Shown piece after piece: positions 62,184 through 64,000 of a stretch of DNA of 64,000 nt. A model generated the notes under the pieces. It saw only the letters and a list, made by a program, of their open reading frames with translations, ran no database searches and was not told the DNA's origin. This DNA comes from Clostridium tunisiense TJ (GTDB lineage Bacteria; Bacillota; Clostridia; Clostridiales; Clostridiaceae): assembly GCF_000300195.1 (NCBI RefSeq), contig NZ_AMQH01000002.1, forward strand, positions 62,001-126,000, in the 5' to 3' direction. The position numbers and the translations under genes were made by a program. Every line of letters begins with the position of its first letter. Position 1 is the first letter of the stretch.

Positions 62184-63412
62184 TTTATAAAGGTAATAGA
62201 AATTAACGTCATCAATAAAGTACTCACAAACACAGGCCAATGCGTATCAACTCTACTAAGGAGAATTCCATAAACTAATGCACCTAATGGCATCCCCCCT
62301 CTTGTAATCATCCCAATTATAGAAAATACTCGGGACATATATTCCATTGGTGTTTCTCGTTGTATAAAGGACTGTATCGGAACATTAATAAACATATTAG
62401 CTGCACTAAATAAACAAAAGACAACTGCTAGCAATAGAAAATATAAAATTGTATCATTTCCTAATACAGATAGAGTATAAGGAAACATAAGAAGTGAAAA
62501 CATCAACATACTTACTATCAGCAAGCTACACCCAACTTTTAGTGGTTTTACTATTCCGCTCTCTTTCCCAAATATCCAACCAACAAAAGTGCTTCCCAAA
62601 ATCATTCCCAGTATACTTATTGATTGTAAATAACCATATTGTGCATTAGAATATTCCAAACGAGTTTTAAAGAATAAAGGTAATGCAACTGCAAAAATTG
62701 GTTGTACTAAAAAATATATTACAATAAGAAAATAGCATGCCATACGGATAGTTTTATTAGATAAAATGAATCTAATACCCCTAGATAAGTCTGATACTAT
62801 TTCAGATATACCTTCTACCGACTTACTTTTCACATGTTTATATCTAATCAACATCTCGCTTATTCCAGACAATAAAAATGAAAATCCGTTAATAAAAAAT
62901 AGTATCGTAATACCAAATTCAGAATACATTAAAGAACCAATAACAGGACCCAACAGGACGGATAACCCTCTCAGCGATGCCATTTTAGAATTAGCTACAT
63001 TTAGTTCCTCTTGAGCTACAAGCTGGGGCATCATTCCTCTTGTGGCTGGATCAAACAAACCGTTTAGCAAGGATATTATTATTTGACCCACAAGCAGCAA
63101 AGTAAGGCTCATTCTATCAAAATATGATATGAAAGCCAATAAGAGTATTACACATGCACTAGCTAAATCCGTTATAACCATGATTGCCTTCCGATTCAAC
63201 CTATCCCCAAGCACTCCAGCAAAAGGATATACAAAAAGAGCCGGCACTAGAGATGCAAAGGAAAAGAGGCCAATAGTAGTTGCATTACCCCCAGCATCTA
63301 TAATATAAAGAGGCATAATCATCATTTGTATACTGGTCCCTGTGTCGGATATCATTCTTCCAATCAAAAACAATGTAAGATTAATATTAAAACCATTTTT
63401 CTCTCTTTTCAT
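62156..63412 (-). CDS. MFS exporter, MFS_3/DHA3 type (macrolide-efflux-like)
   Basis: The 418-residue protein has 12 membrane helices. Helix 1-2 reads LTLFLIGRMISDTGTSIQMMIMPLYI, and the motif A loop is GVLGDRLNRKAIMV, both typical of the EntS/MefA branch. The start has GAGGGGCGAGG upstream. It begins 46 bases after the PEP-utilizing enzyme gene on the same strand, so the two are probably co-transcribed. If that enzyme is a rifampin phosphotransferase, the pair would be a resistance unit; the substrate is otherwise unknown. Confidence 0.87.
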   Translation of the reverse strand: MKREKNGFNINLTLFLIGRMISDTGTSIQMMIMPLYIIDAGGNATTIGLFSFASLVPALFVYPFAGVLGDRLNRKAIMVITDLASACVILLLAFISYFDRMSLTLLLVGQIIISLLNGLFDPATRGMMPQLVAQEELNVANSKMASLRGLSVLLGPVIGSLMYSEFGITILFFINGFSFLLSGISEMLIRYKHVKSKSVEGISEIVSDLSRGIRFILSNKTIRMACYFLIVIYFLVQPIFAVALPLFFKTRLEYSNAQYGYLQSISILGMILGSTFVGWIFGKESGIVKPLKVGCSLLIVSMLMFSLLMFPYTLSVLGNDTILYFLLLAVVFCLFSAANMFINVPIQSFIQRETPMEYMSRVFSIIGMITRGGMPLGALVYGILLSRVDTHWPVFVSTLLMTLISITFIKSFIKAHEL

Positions 63413-63458
63413 AAAATTAAAACCTCGCCCCTCTCTATCAGCATTTGTTACTACTTTA

Positions 63459-64000
<542 letters not shown>

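Overview
The window is AT-rich, low-GC Firmicute chromosome, most likely a Clostridium sensu stricto. The signs are strong AGGAGG-type ribosome sites, intrinsic terminators after most genes, several short clostridial-type families, and anaerobic metabolism ([NiFe] hydrogenase, radical SAM enzymes). Most genes lie on the minus strand in short operons. There are no rRNA, tRNA, CRISPR or complete insertion sequence genes.

Layout. 1-3310: a [NiFe] hydrogenase operon (cytochrome b5-like protein, small subunit, large subunit, maturation protease, start of hypA). 3556-15023: rhodanese, YjeM-type amino acid permease, Xaa-Pro aminopeptidase, glutamine synthetase, PHP phosphoesterase, a kinase-like protein, D-serine dehydratase and a DHA2 drug exporter. 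15069-24895: a MarR regulator with candidate operators, a DsrE-like protein, a DUF368 (PopT-type) lipid-carrier translocase, sbcDC, and an SOS-type Y-family polymerase gene broken by a frameshift. A small inverted-repeat element (MITE-like) is scattered through this part. 24985-36374: XdhC, ClpP, AraC regulator, an L,D-transpeptidase with an acidic repeat tail, a WYL regulator with its divergent flavin enzyme, an UPF0489 protein, a NapH-like Fe-S/FMN membrane protein and DUF4317. 36685-50634: radical SAM enzymes, an XRE/DUF2975 pair, MFS, methyltransferase, the pantothenate operon (panG-panB-panC-panD), a GNAT, a nucleotidyltransferase with an HTH-TPR regulator, and an SDR.

50703-61531 is the most interesting part: a Gram-positive Pel exopolysaccharide operon of eight genes. 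In transcription order they are PelD-like, PelE-like, a DUF2194 (PelA-deacetylase-position) protein, PelF, PelG, CotH, a VTC-domain protein and DUF4956. Its leader carries what I read as a c-di-GMP-II riboswitch overlapping an intrinsic terminator. The second messenger would therefore act twice: on transcription through the RNA, and on the synthase through the RxxD site of PelD. The PelD gene is fused to an NAD-epimerase-like domain that lacks the catalytic lysine.

The end of the window holds an MFS exporter and the C-terminal part of a PEP-synthase/rifampin-phosphotransferase-type enzyme. Both ends cut genes (hypA at 1, the PEP-utilizing enzyme at 64000). All assignments come from reading motifs by eye; no database search was possible.
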